Origin: Nostoc sp. NOS(2021)
GTDB taxonomy: Bacteria > Cyanobacteriota > Cyanobacteriia > Cyanobacteriales > Nostocaceae
Length of the DNA stretch: 64,000 bases
NCBI RefSeq assembly: GCF_017115025.1
Contig: NZ_JABXKM010000340.1
Coordinates: 21,934-85,933, forward strand
Reading direction: 5' to 3'
Made by a program: the position numbers and the translations under genes. The notes beneath the pieces were generated by a model. It did no database searches, was not told the DNA's origin, and saw nothing but the letters and a program-made list of their open reading frames with translations. This document shows, in pieces, positions 34,466 to 43,030 of this stretch (the stretch's first letter is position 1; the number at the start of each line of letters is the position of its first letter).

Positions 34466-36175
34466 TTACCTTATACTTAGTTCTTTCACAAATTCTTCTG
34501 GTTCGCTAAAATCTAGCCAAAAAGCCACTTGGGTAATGTTACATGCCTGCGGAAAGGCATTTACCTGACGCCAGTTTCTCAGATCAGCTTCCCAAGAATA
34601 GCTTTGTGTTTGTTCAGATAACTGAACTCTTTTGCTTAAAATTGGATAAAATCCAGACAGCCTTAAGGCATCGGCAAGAAAGCACTCACTCACTGAGAAA
34701 TAGTTGCTCATACCTCGCCCCCACCATCGGGGTACATTGACAAATCCCTCTAGCCGCGCGATCGCTTCCATCATCTGAGAAAATTCACCTTGAGTGAGGG
34801 AATTGCTGGATAGCCAAGCCGGAAATTCAGCCTCGTTAGTAACTCCCCTTTCTTGGAAAAAATGTTGCGTAATTTTTTGAGTAATGCTAATCCTCAAACT
34901 CGCTTCCGATTGGCTGTTTGTCTGTTCGGCTAAAGCCCAGAGGATGGCAACCTGACGATACAATCTACATTCACAACTCGCTAATGCAGTAACAATATCT
35001 GTATCTGCGTTAGTTGTCTCTTCCTGATCTGAGGAGATATTCTTACCAACAATCATCAAGATAAATTGATGCAATTGCTCAACCTTTTTGGCAAAGGTAT
35101 CGTATGCACTATGAAGTTTGAGCAATGCCTGAATACGACCCAAACGTTCAACTAAGACTGGTATTGCTGATGCATCCACATCTAACTCTAGTTCATTAAC
35201 ATCAGAACTCGAACCCAATATTTGAGAACTGTAAACGTCAGTTAAATCAGCAGCCGAGGGTTGCAGATTTTGGTGTTGGGCTACAGCATCACACCAACGA
35301 ATTAGCCCAGCGAGATTACGCAATTGAATGTAAACCCTGCCTAGAAATCGGGCTTCTTGGGATACTTTTTCAGTCAGAGGCAACCAGGAATATGCTGTCC
35401 GTATTGGACGGATAGCAACTCTAGCCTGAAGTTCTTCTATGAAAATGGACTTGTTGAGTTGAAAGTTTACCTGCTTATTGGCAGCAGTACCACCACTTTC
35501 TCCAACCATAGCGGCCAGATGTTTCAGCAGTTCAATGGCATCTGACTGTTTCTGATCCACATACCCGCCATTTTGCACAAATTCCCAAAACTGGGCTAAA
35601 ATCTGGCGATCGCCCCCCTGCACCTCGGCATCAGCCACTGCTTGGCTCAAATGTCGTTGACTGAAGAACTGCCGTTTGGCACAACTGATAATTAAATTAG
35701 CGATCGCCGGATCAATAATATTTTTGTCTACCGCCAGCTGAACTGTAGCGCGGATGTTTACTAAGGCATCGGTTAAGGGTTGGTATTGGAACTGAGGATT
35801 GCTATGTAAAATTGCCACTTCATCATCCCCGATGTACCGTTTTTCTTGGTAGGCTGCAAAAATAGCTCCAAATCCCTCCATGCCAAAGGCTTCCAGTTCA
35901 GCGGCTCGGAGCGCACCCATGCTACTTGCCCCAAATACCCGCACTCCTGCTTCTAATGCCCAGAGAATCTCCTTATGCCAAACTGAAGCGCTGCGGTCAA
36001 AAAAACCGTCAATAATGGCAATTACACGCGGCTGTAACCGCAGACAGGCAAGAATATCACCACAACGGACAGGAGCAAGGTAACGGGCCGGTAAAATTTG
36101 ACTGGCTTGGGTAACGGCTAGGGTGGGGCCAAGAAAGACGATAATTTGACTAGGTTCCAAAGAATTCGAGTGCAT
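34466..36175 (-). CDS. TfuA-like protein with long C-terminal extension
   Basis: 569 residues. The N-terminal 140 residues match the TfuA core (IIVFLGPTLAV, RCGDILACL, VIAIIDGFFDRSASVWHKEILWALEAGVRVFGASSMGALRAAEL, FGAIFAAYQ...DDEVAILH). The remainder (about 150-569) is helical and not recognised as a named domain, except a stretch near 435-490 (FFQERGV...AWLSSNSLTQGEFSQMM) resembling the C-terminus of the MBL protein at 26200-27969. TfuA proteins work with YcaO enzymes; the YcaO-TfuA pair is known for peptide backbone thioamidation. The ycaO gene is immediately upstream in the same direction, 8 bases away. Confidence 0.9.
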   Translation of the reverse strand: MHSNSLEPSQIIVFLGPTLAVTQASQILPARYLAPVRCGDILACLRLQPRVIAIIDGFFDRSASVWHKEILWALEAGVRVFGASSMGALRAAELEAFGMEGFGAIFAAYQEKRYIGDDEVAILHSNPQFQYQPLTDALVNIRATVQLAVDKNIIDPAIANLIISCAKRQFFSQRHLSQAVADAEVQGGDRQILAQFWEFVQNGGYVDQKQSDAIELLKHLAAMVGESGGTAANKQVNFQLNKSIFIEELQARVAIRPIRTAYSWLPLTEKVSQEARFLGRVYIQLRNLAGLIRWCDAVAQHQNLQPSAADLTDVYSSQILGSSSDVNELELDVDASAIPVLVERLGRIQALLKLHSAYDTFAKKVEQLHQFILMIVGKNISSDQEETTNADTDIVTALASCECRLYRQVAILWALAEQTNSQSEASLRISITQKITQHFFQERGVTNEAEFPAWLSSNSLTQGEFSQMMEAIARLEGFVNVPRWWGRGMSNYFSVSECFLADALRLSGFYPILSKRVQLSEQTQSYSWEADLRNWRQVNAFPQACNITQVAFWLDFSEPEEFVKELSIR

Positions 36176-36183
36176 GTTGAATT

Positions 36184-37368
36184 TTACAAAGAGGAAGGGA
36201 GATGCATACCCGGTATAATCACATGCACCACTGGAATACCATACTCCGGTCGCGTATGATTGACAAAGACAGCTTGCTTAAATCCCTGAGTACTCAGACA
36301 ACTGAGAATTTGTTGAATTTCTTCTGCAAACGTTGGGGTAAAGGCTAGTTCAGGCTGAGTTTCAAAATCAATCAGGGTAGCGATCGGTCTTTTGCTGCTA
36401 GACTTCATCGCTGGGCTACCTGGCATCCTGATACGTCCAAGGGCATAACTATCTGGATGAATGTCATCCCGACTACCCGCAATAACCGTTACTCGTGACT
36501 GAGCCGCTTCAGTGATCGCCCGTGCTAGGGCAATTTCTTTGGAACTGTGGCATCCCCACCCGGCTGCTGTCGGTCGTCCATGCCAGTTTTCCTGATCACT
36601 AATCAAGCATTTATAGGTAGGTATCCCGATAGTTGAGCTTAAGTCAGTAATCACGGCTGTCGCCCCGGCAAGTCTCACTTGATAGAGTAAAGATTGCAAA
36701 AGCGGAGACTGGATGGTTTGACTATCAACCAAGCAGTTAATCCGTTCTTCCAGAGGAAAGCGCCACCAACGCCACTCAGCTTCCCGCTCAATGACTTCAA
36801 ACAATCCATGAGCGATCGCTTCTAGTAAATGGTTTCCTGATGCTAGTCCATTACTAGAAGTGCTGAACAGATAAGTATCACATTTTTCTGTTGTGGTGTC
36901 TAAATCAAGATACGCCTGTGGTACGTAAACAGGTTCACCCGTAAATAGATCGGTTCCACAAATCCAATCTAGCACTCTAGCAGGATAATAGGACTGCGAT
37001 CGCTTACCTGGCTCTAAAACGCTAGGATCAATTGCCTGGTGATGTCGGCAGACTTCCTCATAAGAGGCAACCATCTCTGGCTGTGGGAGGTTTTCTGCAT
37101 GATAAGACTCCACAGATTCCATCGCTGCCGAGATCATCGCCAGCAAAAGTGAAATTCCCTTGCCTTGAGAACCAGAAAAGGCTTTTCCGTTAGGACGAAT
37201 CGCTTGAGCAACAGGAATACCAATGCAGTCAAGACCAGTAATGTCTGCAACACGCGTGATGCCAAAAGCACTCAGAAGTCCTTGTAGTTTCTCCCAAGTA
37301 GAATTGGGTTCTTCTGTCCGAAACGTGCCATTAAGATTCAGCTTAGGAGCATTCAGATTTTGCCACAT
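36184..37368 (-). CDS. YcaO-domain cyclodehydratase/thioamide synthetase
   Basis: 394 residues from the ATG at 37368 (MWQNLNAPKLNLN), which fits homologue starts; an upstream GTG extends the frame by 32 residues. YcaO ATP-binding signatures: GKGISLLLAMISAAMESVESYHAE, then NHLLEAIAHGLFEVIEREAEW, and RAITEAAQSRV. There is no C-terminal PxPxP motif (it ends HLPSSL), as in many TfuA-partnered enzymes. Known chemistry is ATP-dependent activation of a peptide amide, giving either azolines from Cys/Ser/Thr or, with TfuA plus a sulfur source, thioamides. No azoline dehydrogenase is seen nearby. It is coupled to tfuA. Confidence 0.9.
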   Translation of the reverse strand: MWQNLNAPKLNLNGTFRTEEPNSTWEKLQGLLSAFGITRVADITGLDCIGIPVAQAIRPNGKAFSGSQGKGISLLLAMISAAMESVESYHAENLPQPEMVASYEEVCRHHQAIDPSVLEPGKRSQSYYPARVLDWICGTDLFTGEPVYVPQAYLDLDTTTEKCDTYLFSTSSNGLASGNHLLEAIAHGLFEVIEREAEWRWWRFPLEERINCLVDSQTIQSPLLQSLLYQVRLAGATAVITDLSSTIGIPTYKCLISDQENWHGRPTAAGWGCHSSKEIALARAITEAAQSRVTVIAGSRDDIHPDSYALGRIRMPGSPAMKSSSKRPIATLIDFETQPELAFTPTFAEEIQQILSCLSTQGFKQAVFVNHTRPEYGIPVVHVIIPGMHLPSSL

Positions 37369-37485
37369 TCGCTTGTTTCTTTCCCTAACTATTGCTGCGA
37401 GTAATAATAAATACTCGCTCTTTAACGCACTTAAGTGTTTCTTAATGTGTTGTATTAAGCACACGACACATTACGTTATTAATTA

Positions 37486-37821
37486 GGGACTTCCAACAAA
37501 TAAATTACCACTACTTGTGGGGTGGGCCGAAAAGCCATTGGTGTCAAGTTAAGCCAAAACCCTTTTAAAACCTCGTTTCCAGCCTCTGGCTGGAAATGCA
37601 CCTCATCGCGGCTCTGCCGCAAGTCTTGAGGCGGAGCCTCGCATTAGGCATTCCCAGTCGGAGACTCTTAACGAGACAAACGAGACAATCTTTAAAAGCT
37701 TGTTCTAGACTGGCTTTCACCTGAAGTTGACACCAATGGCATCTTGCCCGCCCTTGTATACCGGCTCTCGTGTCGCCCACCCCACAAGAAATAGTTGAGT
37801 ATTTTTTTATTTGGAAGTCCC
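37486..37821. mobile_element. Composite MITE-like element with nested inverted repeats
   Basis: Three concentric inverted repeats: outer GGGACTTCC / GGAAGTCCC (37486-37494, 37813-37821), flanked by TTA on both sides; middle CTTGTGGGGTGGGC / GCCCACCCCACAAG (37514-37527, 37775-37788); inner GCCATTGGTGTCAA / TTGACACCAATGGC (37534-37547, 37727-37740). The centre holds GCGGCTCTGCCGC and GGCGGAGCCTCGC palindromes. It lies between the precursor gene and ycaO on the same transcription path. ORFs across it are not genes. Confidence 0.75.
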
Positions 37822-37945
37822 TTAGCGCCTTTGAAAATTGCGATATCAAAATACAGAAAAAGGTTAGCGTCGCAATTTAGCAACGCCTTCCCTTCAGTCA
37901 CGACGTTCATTCGTACTGACACTGCACGCAAGCCTGAAATCAAGG

Positions 37946-38308
37946 CTACCAGCAACACATGACTGTCTCTTTAACTACGGATGAAGCCATTCCACCAGCT
38001 ACACTTTCTAACTCATTTTCTGACAATTCTCGGTTAGCTGGTCTTGCTTTAATACCGTTAACGCTATCAATAGACCGGATATTCACAGATGGAGAAGCAG
38101 TTGACAAACCTAGAACCTTTCTTTCAGCAGAAACCATCACGGCTTTCACGTCATCAGTGTTAAAATCAAAACCGTTTGTCTGGCCTTGTTCAACAGCGAT
38201 TCTTGCAAACTCACCTGCTTCAGTAGCATCCAACGCTTCACGCAGCGGCGAATTGGCTGGTTGGCCTAAAAAATTTTCATAGTATTCGACAAAACTTTGC
38301 TGAGACAT
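37946..38308 (-). CDS. RiPP precursor peptide (Nif11-like leader, double-Gly)
   Basis: 120 residues with AAGGAGAG seven bases before the ATG. The leader matches the Nif11-like pattern (FVEYYENFLGQPANSPLREA, then GEFARIAVEQGQTNGFDFNTDDV). A linker (about 64-93) leads to ELSENELESVAGG, the double-Gly site at Gly105-Gly106 for C39 peptidases. The predicted core is MASSVVKETVMCCW: two Ser and one Thr for LanB, two Cys for YcaO or thioether chemistry, and a C-terminal Trp as halogenase target. ORF end, leader and core were checked on the reverse complement. No second precursor was found. Upstream palindromes (38437-38457, 38521-38544) may control it. Confidence 0.92.
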   Translation of the reverse strand: MSQQSFVEYYENFLGQPANSPLREALDATEAGEFARIAVEQGQTNGFDFNTDDVKAVMVSAERKVLGLSTASPSVNIRSIDSVNGIKARPANRELSENELESVAGGMASSVVKETVMCCW

Positions 38309-38436
38309 TTTGAACTCTCCTTAAGATAAGATACTTAGTCTTTACCTTGAATAGGTAACTAAATCTGAAGCCAGGTGATTAACCTCAAAAGTATTGTTCC
38401 CGAATCGCTAGGCATCAGATCAATCACCTAAGTTTT

Positions 38437-38544
38437 AGTATTGTTCAATACAATACTTGCTTGAAGTATGCTCTAATGTCCAGATCGTTTTGGTGACATT
38501 TTGTAACTAATACAACATTATTTTTGTATATTAGAATACAAAAA
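38437..38544 (-). promoter_or_regulatory. Two palindromes upstream of the precursor gene
   Basis: AGTATTGT (38437-38444) pairs with ACAATACT (38450-38457), and TTTTTGTAT (38521-38529) pairs with ATACAAAAA (38536-38544). The second contains GTA-N8-TAC (38526-38539), the consensus spacing of the nitrogen regulator NtcA. No clear -10 box at the canonical NtcA distance was found, so NtcA control is only a possibility. Both lie 130-240 bases before the precursor start. Confidence 0.4.
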
Positions 38545-38606
38545 TTCACATTGGAGTTATATCATGTCCGGGTAAGATGCAATACGCGCTTTGGGCGCAC
38601 AGTTGT

Positions 38607-38725
38607 CATTGGTGTCAACTTAGAGCCAGGGCGAATAGAATTCGCGGCTACACAAACAAAGTCCACCTCCGTGGACTAAGAGAAAATCAAGCTTTTATAG
38701 CAAGGGACTGGGGACTGGGGACTGG
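38607..38725. repeat. Dispersed repeat and GGGGACT heptamer array
   Basis: CATTGGTGTCAA (38607-38618) matches an arm of the element at 37534-37547. Next come GCGAATAGAATTCGC and GTCCACCTCCGTGGAC palindromes typical of Nostoc repeats, then GGGACTGGGGACTGGGGACTGGG heptamers (38704-38726). The 62-codon plus-strand ORF here is not a gene. Confidence 0.6.
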
Positions 38726-38814
38726 GTTGAAAGTCTGTTTGTATATAGGTTTTATCATCAGTTAATGTCCTAACCTCCTTGTCCGTTGCTATATATAGCA
38801 AGACTGTAGGAATT

Positions 38815-39657
38815 TCATCTTCTTGCATTCTTTCCCTCAAGGGTTCGGATTATAGCTTCAATTAGCCTTCCTGAACGATGCGAATCAAACCCGTGGCGGT
38901 GAAAATTGAACATTGCGACTGCGGCCAGTATGTCAACCAAATCCTGAGTCAATTGACCAAGATGCTGGAGATTAACTAATTCCTTTGCAAGCATGTCGTT
39001 AGCTGTTGCATATTTTTGCAATATATCTGCTTCTAGAGATTCATCCAAAGTTTCGAGAGAAAGTAGTTCAACTGTTGGAATTGTGGCTTCAGGAGGTGTG
39101 GGAATCAAAGCCGCTAAACTGTGCCAGGTTGCGAGAATAGATACCCGATCTGACAGAGTGCGGGTAAAGAGATCGTGCAACACAGTTGGCAGAAGTAAGT
39201 CTTTGGAGACAACATCAAGGTTATGTTGTTCAAGATGGTCAAGCATGAGCCATATTGAAGTGTCTGCGTCGAAGTGCTGATGAACCGACTTCATGGCTTG
39301 CAGCCCCCCAAATCGTTCAGTTTCAGGCTCATAGTCACTAAAGAAAAATAAATTAATCAAATTCTCACGCTCAAGAGCATACATGAGATCGGAAATATCT
39401 GCGATCGCTTGTTGCCGATCCACTGTTGTAAAAAAGCGCACCCGGACATCTGGCGGCTTTCTCATAAAGAAGAAACAGCGCAACAACTCATTACTCCGCC
39501 AGTGAGTAACCAACGGTTCGAGGCGGGCAAAGAGGGCACGCGCACTTGATAGTGCATTACCCTGATGCCTGACGAGTCCCACATTAAGTTGCACCCAATC
39601 GCCGTTTTCCCAGTCCTGACTACTAGATTGTGTAGTTGAAGTTGATTCGTCGGTCAT
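38815..39657 (-). CDS. LanB-type dehydratase, glutamate elimination subunit (SpaB_C)
   Basis: 280 residues from the ATG at 39657; a TTG 72 bases upstream is possible. It matches the stand-alone SpaB_C / thiopeptide-type elimination domain: WVQLNVGLVRHQGNALSSARALFARLEPLV, RCFFFMRKPPDVRVRFF, and YEPETERFGGLQAMKSVHQHFDADTSIWL. In known pathways it removes glutamate from glutamylated Ser/Thr to leave dehydro-residues, partnering with the glutamylation subunit (23885-26203). It lies 500 bases upstream of the precursor in the same direction. Confidence 0.88.
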   Translation of the reverse strand: MTDESTSTTQSSSQDWENGDWVQLNVGLVRHQGNALSSARALFARLEPLVTHWRSNELLRCFFFMRKPPDVRVRFFTTVDRQQAIADISDLMYALERENLINLFFFSDYEPETERFGGLQAMKSVHQHFDADTSIWLMLDHLEQHNLDVVSKDLLLPTVLHDLFTRTLSDRVSILATWHSLAALIPTPPEATIPTVELLSLETLDESLEADILQKYATANDMLAKELVNLQHLGQLTQDLVDILAAVAMFNFHRHGFDSHRSGRLIEAIIRTLEGKNARR

Positions 39658-39761
39658 GAAATGTCTTTTACCACAGTTCAATGATGTTAAATCAAGAAAA
39701 GAAAGGTTGACAATAGAAGCTGGCTTCAAGCAGCATTACGGCATGTTAGCAATAAAAAAAC

Positions 39762-40769
39762 GTGGTTCTCGACAACATCGACCGTATCGAAGCACCTCCA
39801 GCAGATGTGTTTTACCGAGAGTATATTCTGCCCCAGCGTCCAGCGATCATCACCAATCTCTTTGAAAATTCATCACTGCGTCCGATGGATACCCTTGAAA
39901 AGGTAAAAACAGGGCTGACTGACATCCCAGTTCAAATCTGTCCAAATTACATCGCTCATCTGCTAAATTCGACATCAGCTGATGTTCCCCGAATGATCAA
40001 TTTAGGTGCATATCTTGACTTCCTACAAGCACAACCCACAAGTCTTGATATCTGTGTTGAGTATCCTACGCCCCAAAAGCTACTTCAGTTATTGCCCCTG
40101 AATTCATACCAACATTTAAATGATCAGAGCGACCTATACTCGAATATGTTTGTCGCTGCCAGCAATAATTATGCTCATTTGCACTATGATGCCGATCAAC
40201 GTAATGTTTTGTTGTTTCAAGTTTTTGGCACAAAGCGATTTGTATTGATTCATCCGCGTGAAACTCAAAAGCTAGATGCGATCGATCAGCCTAATCTCTG
40301 CCGTACCAGTGGCATCTTCCTGGAAAATCTCTTAGAAGCTGAGAAAACGGATTTTCTCCGATATACCAACGCTTATGATGCGGTACTTTATCCTGGTGAA
40401 ACTATTTTCATGCCCATGATGATCTGGCACTACATTGAGTACTTGGAACCGGCCATGTCAATTGCTTATCGTTTGGGACGCAACGCTTATAATCGGCGAT
40501 TGGCTAAACTTTTTCCAGCCCCTTCGGTTGATGTTCAGTCCTTGTCGCTGTTGCTGCAAGATGAGACAGAAGCACAATCACATCATCTAGAATGGTTAAA
40601 TAAACTAGAGGCTGTAAGCGATTCATTATCGGGGAGTGAAAGCGATCGCAGGGACACTTTGAACTACCTTTCCCTAAGAATTCGGGGGCAATATCTTGGT
40701 CTTGAGCCGATCAAGAATATTCGAGAGTTGAGAAGACGTGAAGCGATGCTAAACACTTGCCTGTTCTGA
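39762..40769 (+). CDS. JmjC/cupin_8-like oxygenase (B)
   Basis: 335 residues from a GTG; an in-frame TAA lies two codons upstream (39753-39755), so no earlier start exists. Cupin_8/FIH-like pattern: YAHLHYDADQRNVLLFQVFGTKRFVLIHP holds the first His and Asp of an HxD...H triad, and GETIFMPMMIWHYIEYL holds the distal His. Known relatives are 2-oxoglutarate hydroxylases of protein side chains. It is the only plus-strand tailoring gene right of the precursor, and its last 21 bases overlap the end of the convergent transporter gene. A peptide hydroxylase role is inferred from context. Confidence 0.85.
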   Translation: MVLDNIDRIEAPPADVFYREYILPQRPAIITNLFENSSLRPMDTLEKVKTGLTDIPVQICPNYIAHLLNSTSADVPRMINLGAYLDFLQAQPTSLDICVEYPTPQKLLQLLPLNSYQHLNDQSDLYSNMFVAASNNYAHLHYDADQRNVLLFQVFGTKRFVLIHPRETQKLDAIDQPNLCRTSGIFLENLLEAEKTDFLRYTNAYDAVLYPGETIFMPMMIWHYIEYLEPAMSIAYRLGRNAYNRRLAKLFPAPSVDVQSLSLLLQDETEAQSHHLEWLNKLEAVSDSLSGSESDRRDTLNYLSLRIRGQYLGLEPIKNIRELRRREAMLNTCLF

Positions 40770-43010
40770 CCGAATCAACCGTGCATAGGAACCATCAAGC
40801 TGCGACATTTCTTTGTGGGTACCGCGTTGCACTACTTTACCCTTTTCTAGAACAATAATTTCATCACAGTCGCGGATGGTACTGAGACGGTGAGCCACAA
40901 TAATGCAAGAACAGCCTCGATAGCGCAGATTTCGGTCAATAATTTTTTCCGTCTCTGCATCTAAGGCACTGGTTGCTTCGTCCATGATCAGAATTGTTGG
41001 ATCGTTGACTAATGCACGGGCAATTTCTAAACGCTGGCGCTGTCCTCCACTGAAATTAGCAGCACCCTCAAGTAAATTACCTTCATACCCTTTAGGTAAA
41101 GCTAAAATCACATCATGAATAACAGCATCTTTGCAAGCTCGGACTAATTGAGAATTAGATACTGTATCATCCCATAAGGTCAAGTTATCTCGGACAGTGC
41201 CGGCGAACAGAAAAATTTCCTGTTCTACCATTGCCAAGGAATTAGAAAGTATTGCCCTAGTAATTTGCTCTCTGGGGATACCATCAAAGAGAATTTCTCC
41301 CGACCAAGGTTGATACAGCCCCGCTACCAATTTGGCAACTGTTGATTTACCAGAACCACTACTACCAACTAGGGCTACCCGCTGTCCTGGTTTCAGTTGA
41401 AAACTCAGGTCTTGAATTAGAGGCCCATCTGTGCGTGAGTAGCCAAATGTGACATTTTTTAATTCTACATATCCCTTAAGTTCGCAGGCTGAAGCAGACT
41501 GTGAGGTATGTAAATTATGACTATCCAATTCTGAATCGGTTGAGTTTTGCAACACATCATCCAGGCGATTTAAGTCTCCTTCTAGTTCCTGTAAGGTACT
41601 GCCGAAATTGACTAGAGAGTTGACTGGAGTCAAAAAGCTAGTCATTAAACTTTGGAAAGCAATCAACATCCCAATGCTGAGATGCCCATCCATGACTCGT
41701 AGACCACCAATAACTAAAACTGATAGGGAGCTTAAACTAGTTAAGAAAACAGGTACAACGCCTAGTACTTGATTAGTAACACCTAACTCTTGCTGACCGT
41801 TGATAAATTTTGTATAGTAACCTGACCAACGGGAGAAGTAATCAGATTCCAAGGCTGATGCTTTGAGGGTTTCCATACTCTGAAGGGCAGCAATTTCTGT
41901 ACCTGCAACCTTGCCCCGATCTTGGATGATTCGCATATAAATATCTGTGCGCTGGCGGGAAATCCACTGCAAAGTCAAGATATTAATCGCAGCAAAACAG
42001 ATACCGATCGCAGTCAGCACTCCATCATAAGCAAACATCACTAAGGCATAAAATACCACCATGACGGTATCAATTACAGTCCTGGCTAACTGTCCCGATA
42101 GCACTTGAGCAACTTTAGTATTGATATTGATTCGACTGCTAATTTCGCCGGCAAATCTTTGGGCATAAAACGCCACTGGCAAGCGAAGAATATGCTGGAT
42201 GAATTGCCCGGACATTTCCACCGATAATTTGATATTTAGTTTTCTCAGTAACCGTCTTTGTAGGAATGTCAGTAACACCTGAATAATGACTGTAATTGTC
42301 ATTCCCAAAATCAATGGGCGCAACCAGTCTGTGCGATTTTCTACCAAAATATTATCAACAAAAATTTGATTAAAGACTGGTAAAACTAACCCTGGAATGA
42401 CGAGAAAAAATCCTGCTAAGAAACAATAGAGGATGGCTCCCCAAGAACCCCGCAAGCGGTCAAAGAGTGCGCCTATTAAGCTAGGTTTGCGACCCCCGCG
42501 TTGGAATTCTGGGCCTGGTTCCATGATTAGGACAACCCCTGTATAGGCTTCATCAAATTCTTTAAAGGAGACTCGCCTCGGCCCGGTAGCTGGGTCATTG
42601 AGATAAACCCAATCTTTTTTAAATCCCTCTACTACTAGGAAATGATTAAAATTCCAAAAGACAATGTATGGCGAACGAAGTTGTTGTAATTGCACCAATT
42701 GCTTTTTAAAACCCTTGGCTTGCATTCCGTAGTTTCTCGCAGCTTTGATCATGTTAGAGGCTTTACTACCATCACGGGAAACACCGCAATTTTGCCGCAG
42801 TTCTGCTAAAGGCACAATTTTACGATGGTAGGCCAAAATAATTCCGAAAGCTGCTGCTCCACACTCCACTGCTTCCATTTGCAATAGAGTGGGAGTTTTG
42901 ACGCGAGAAGGGATGTGATTTTGTGCCGTTTCTAAATCTAATAATGGGACTTTTTGGCGTAAGGGATTAAGGTTTTGAATTAAGGATACTAACTGCTGAA
43001 TTAATTGCAC
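40749..43010 (-). CDS. C39-peptidase-containing ABC transporter (NHLM-type PCAT)
   Basis: 753 residues from a GTG start. The N-terminal C39 peptidase has its catalytic Cys in MEAVECGAAAFG (about 49), His in NFNHFLVVEG (about 121) and Asp in NDPATGPR (about 137). A six-helix membrane domain follows (about 185-470), then an ABC domain with Walker A GSSGSGKST (about 550), signature SGGQRQRLEIARAL and Walker B ILIMDEATSALD. The family removes double-Gly leaders and exports the peptide. All catalytic residues are present, so it should cleave the precursor after Gly106. The adaptor gene lies immediately upstream. Confidence 0.93.
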   Translation of the reverse strand: MQLIQQLVSLIQNLNPLRQKVPLLDLETAQNHIPSRVKTPTLLQMEAVECGAAAFGIILAYHRKIVPLAELRQNCGVSRDGSKASNMIKAARNYGMQAKGFKKQLVQLQQLRSPYIVFWNFNHFLVVEGFKKDWVYLNDPATGPRRVSFKEFDEAYTGVVLIMEPGPEFQRGGRKPSLIGALFDRLRGSWGAILYCFLAGFFLVIPGLVLPVFNQIFVDNILVENRTDWLRPLILGMTITVIIQVLLTFLQRRLLRKLNIKLSVEMSGQFIQHILRLPVAFYAQRFAGEISSRININTKVAQVLSGQLARTVIDTVMVVFYALVMFAYDGVLTAIGICFAAINILTLQWISRQRTDIYMRIIQDRGKVAGTEIAALQSMETLKASALESDYFSRWSGYYTKFINGQQELGVTNQVLGVVPVFLTSLSSLSVLVIGGLRVMDGHLSIGMLIAFQSLMTSFLTPVNSLVNFGSTLQELEGDLNRLDDVLQNSTDSELDSHNLHTSQSASACELKGYVELKNVTFGYSRTDGPLIQDLSFQLKPGQRVALVGSSGSGKSTVAKLVAGLYQPWSGEILFDGIPREQITRAILSNSLAMVEQEIFLFAGTVRDNLTLWDDTVSNSQLVRACKDAVIHDVILALPKGYEGNLLEGAANFSGGQRQRLEIARALVNDPTILIMDEATSALDAETEKIIDRNLRYRGCSCIIVAHRLSTIRDCDEIIVLEKGKVVQRGTHKEMSQLDGSYARLIRSEQASV

Positions 43011-43030
43011 AAGACCATTCCCCTAAAACT

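Noticed and set aside
37565..37958. Minus-strand ORFs between ycaO and the precursor as extra precursors
   Set aside because: They read through the composite inverted repeats and lack a leader and a cleavage motif.
38577..38765. 62-codon plus-strand ORF upstream of the precursor
   Set aside because: It overlaps the dispersed palindromes and GGGGACT heptamers and has no ribosome-binding site.
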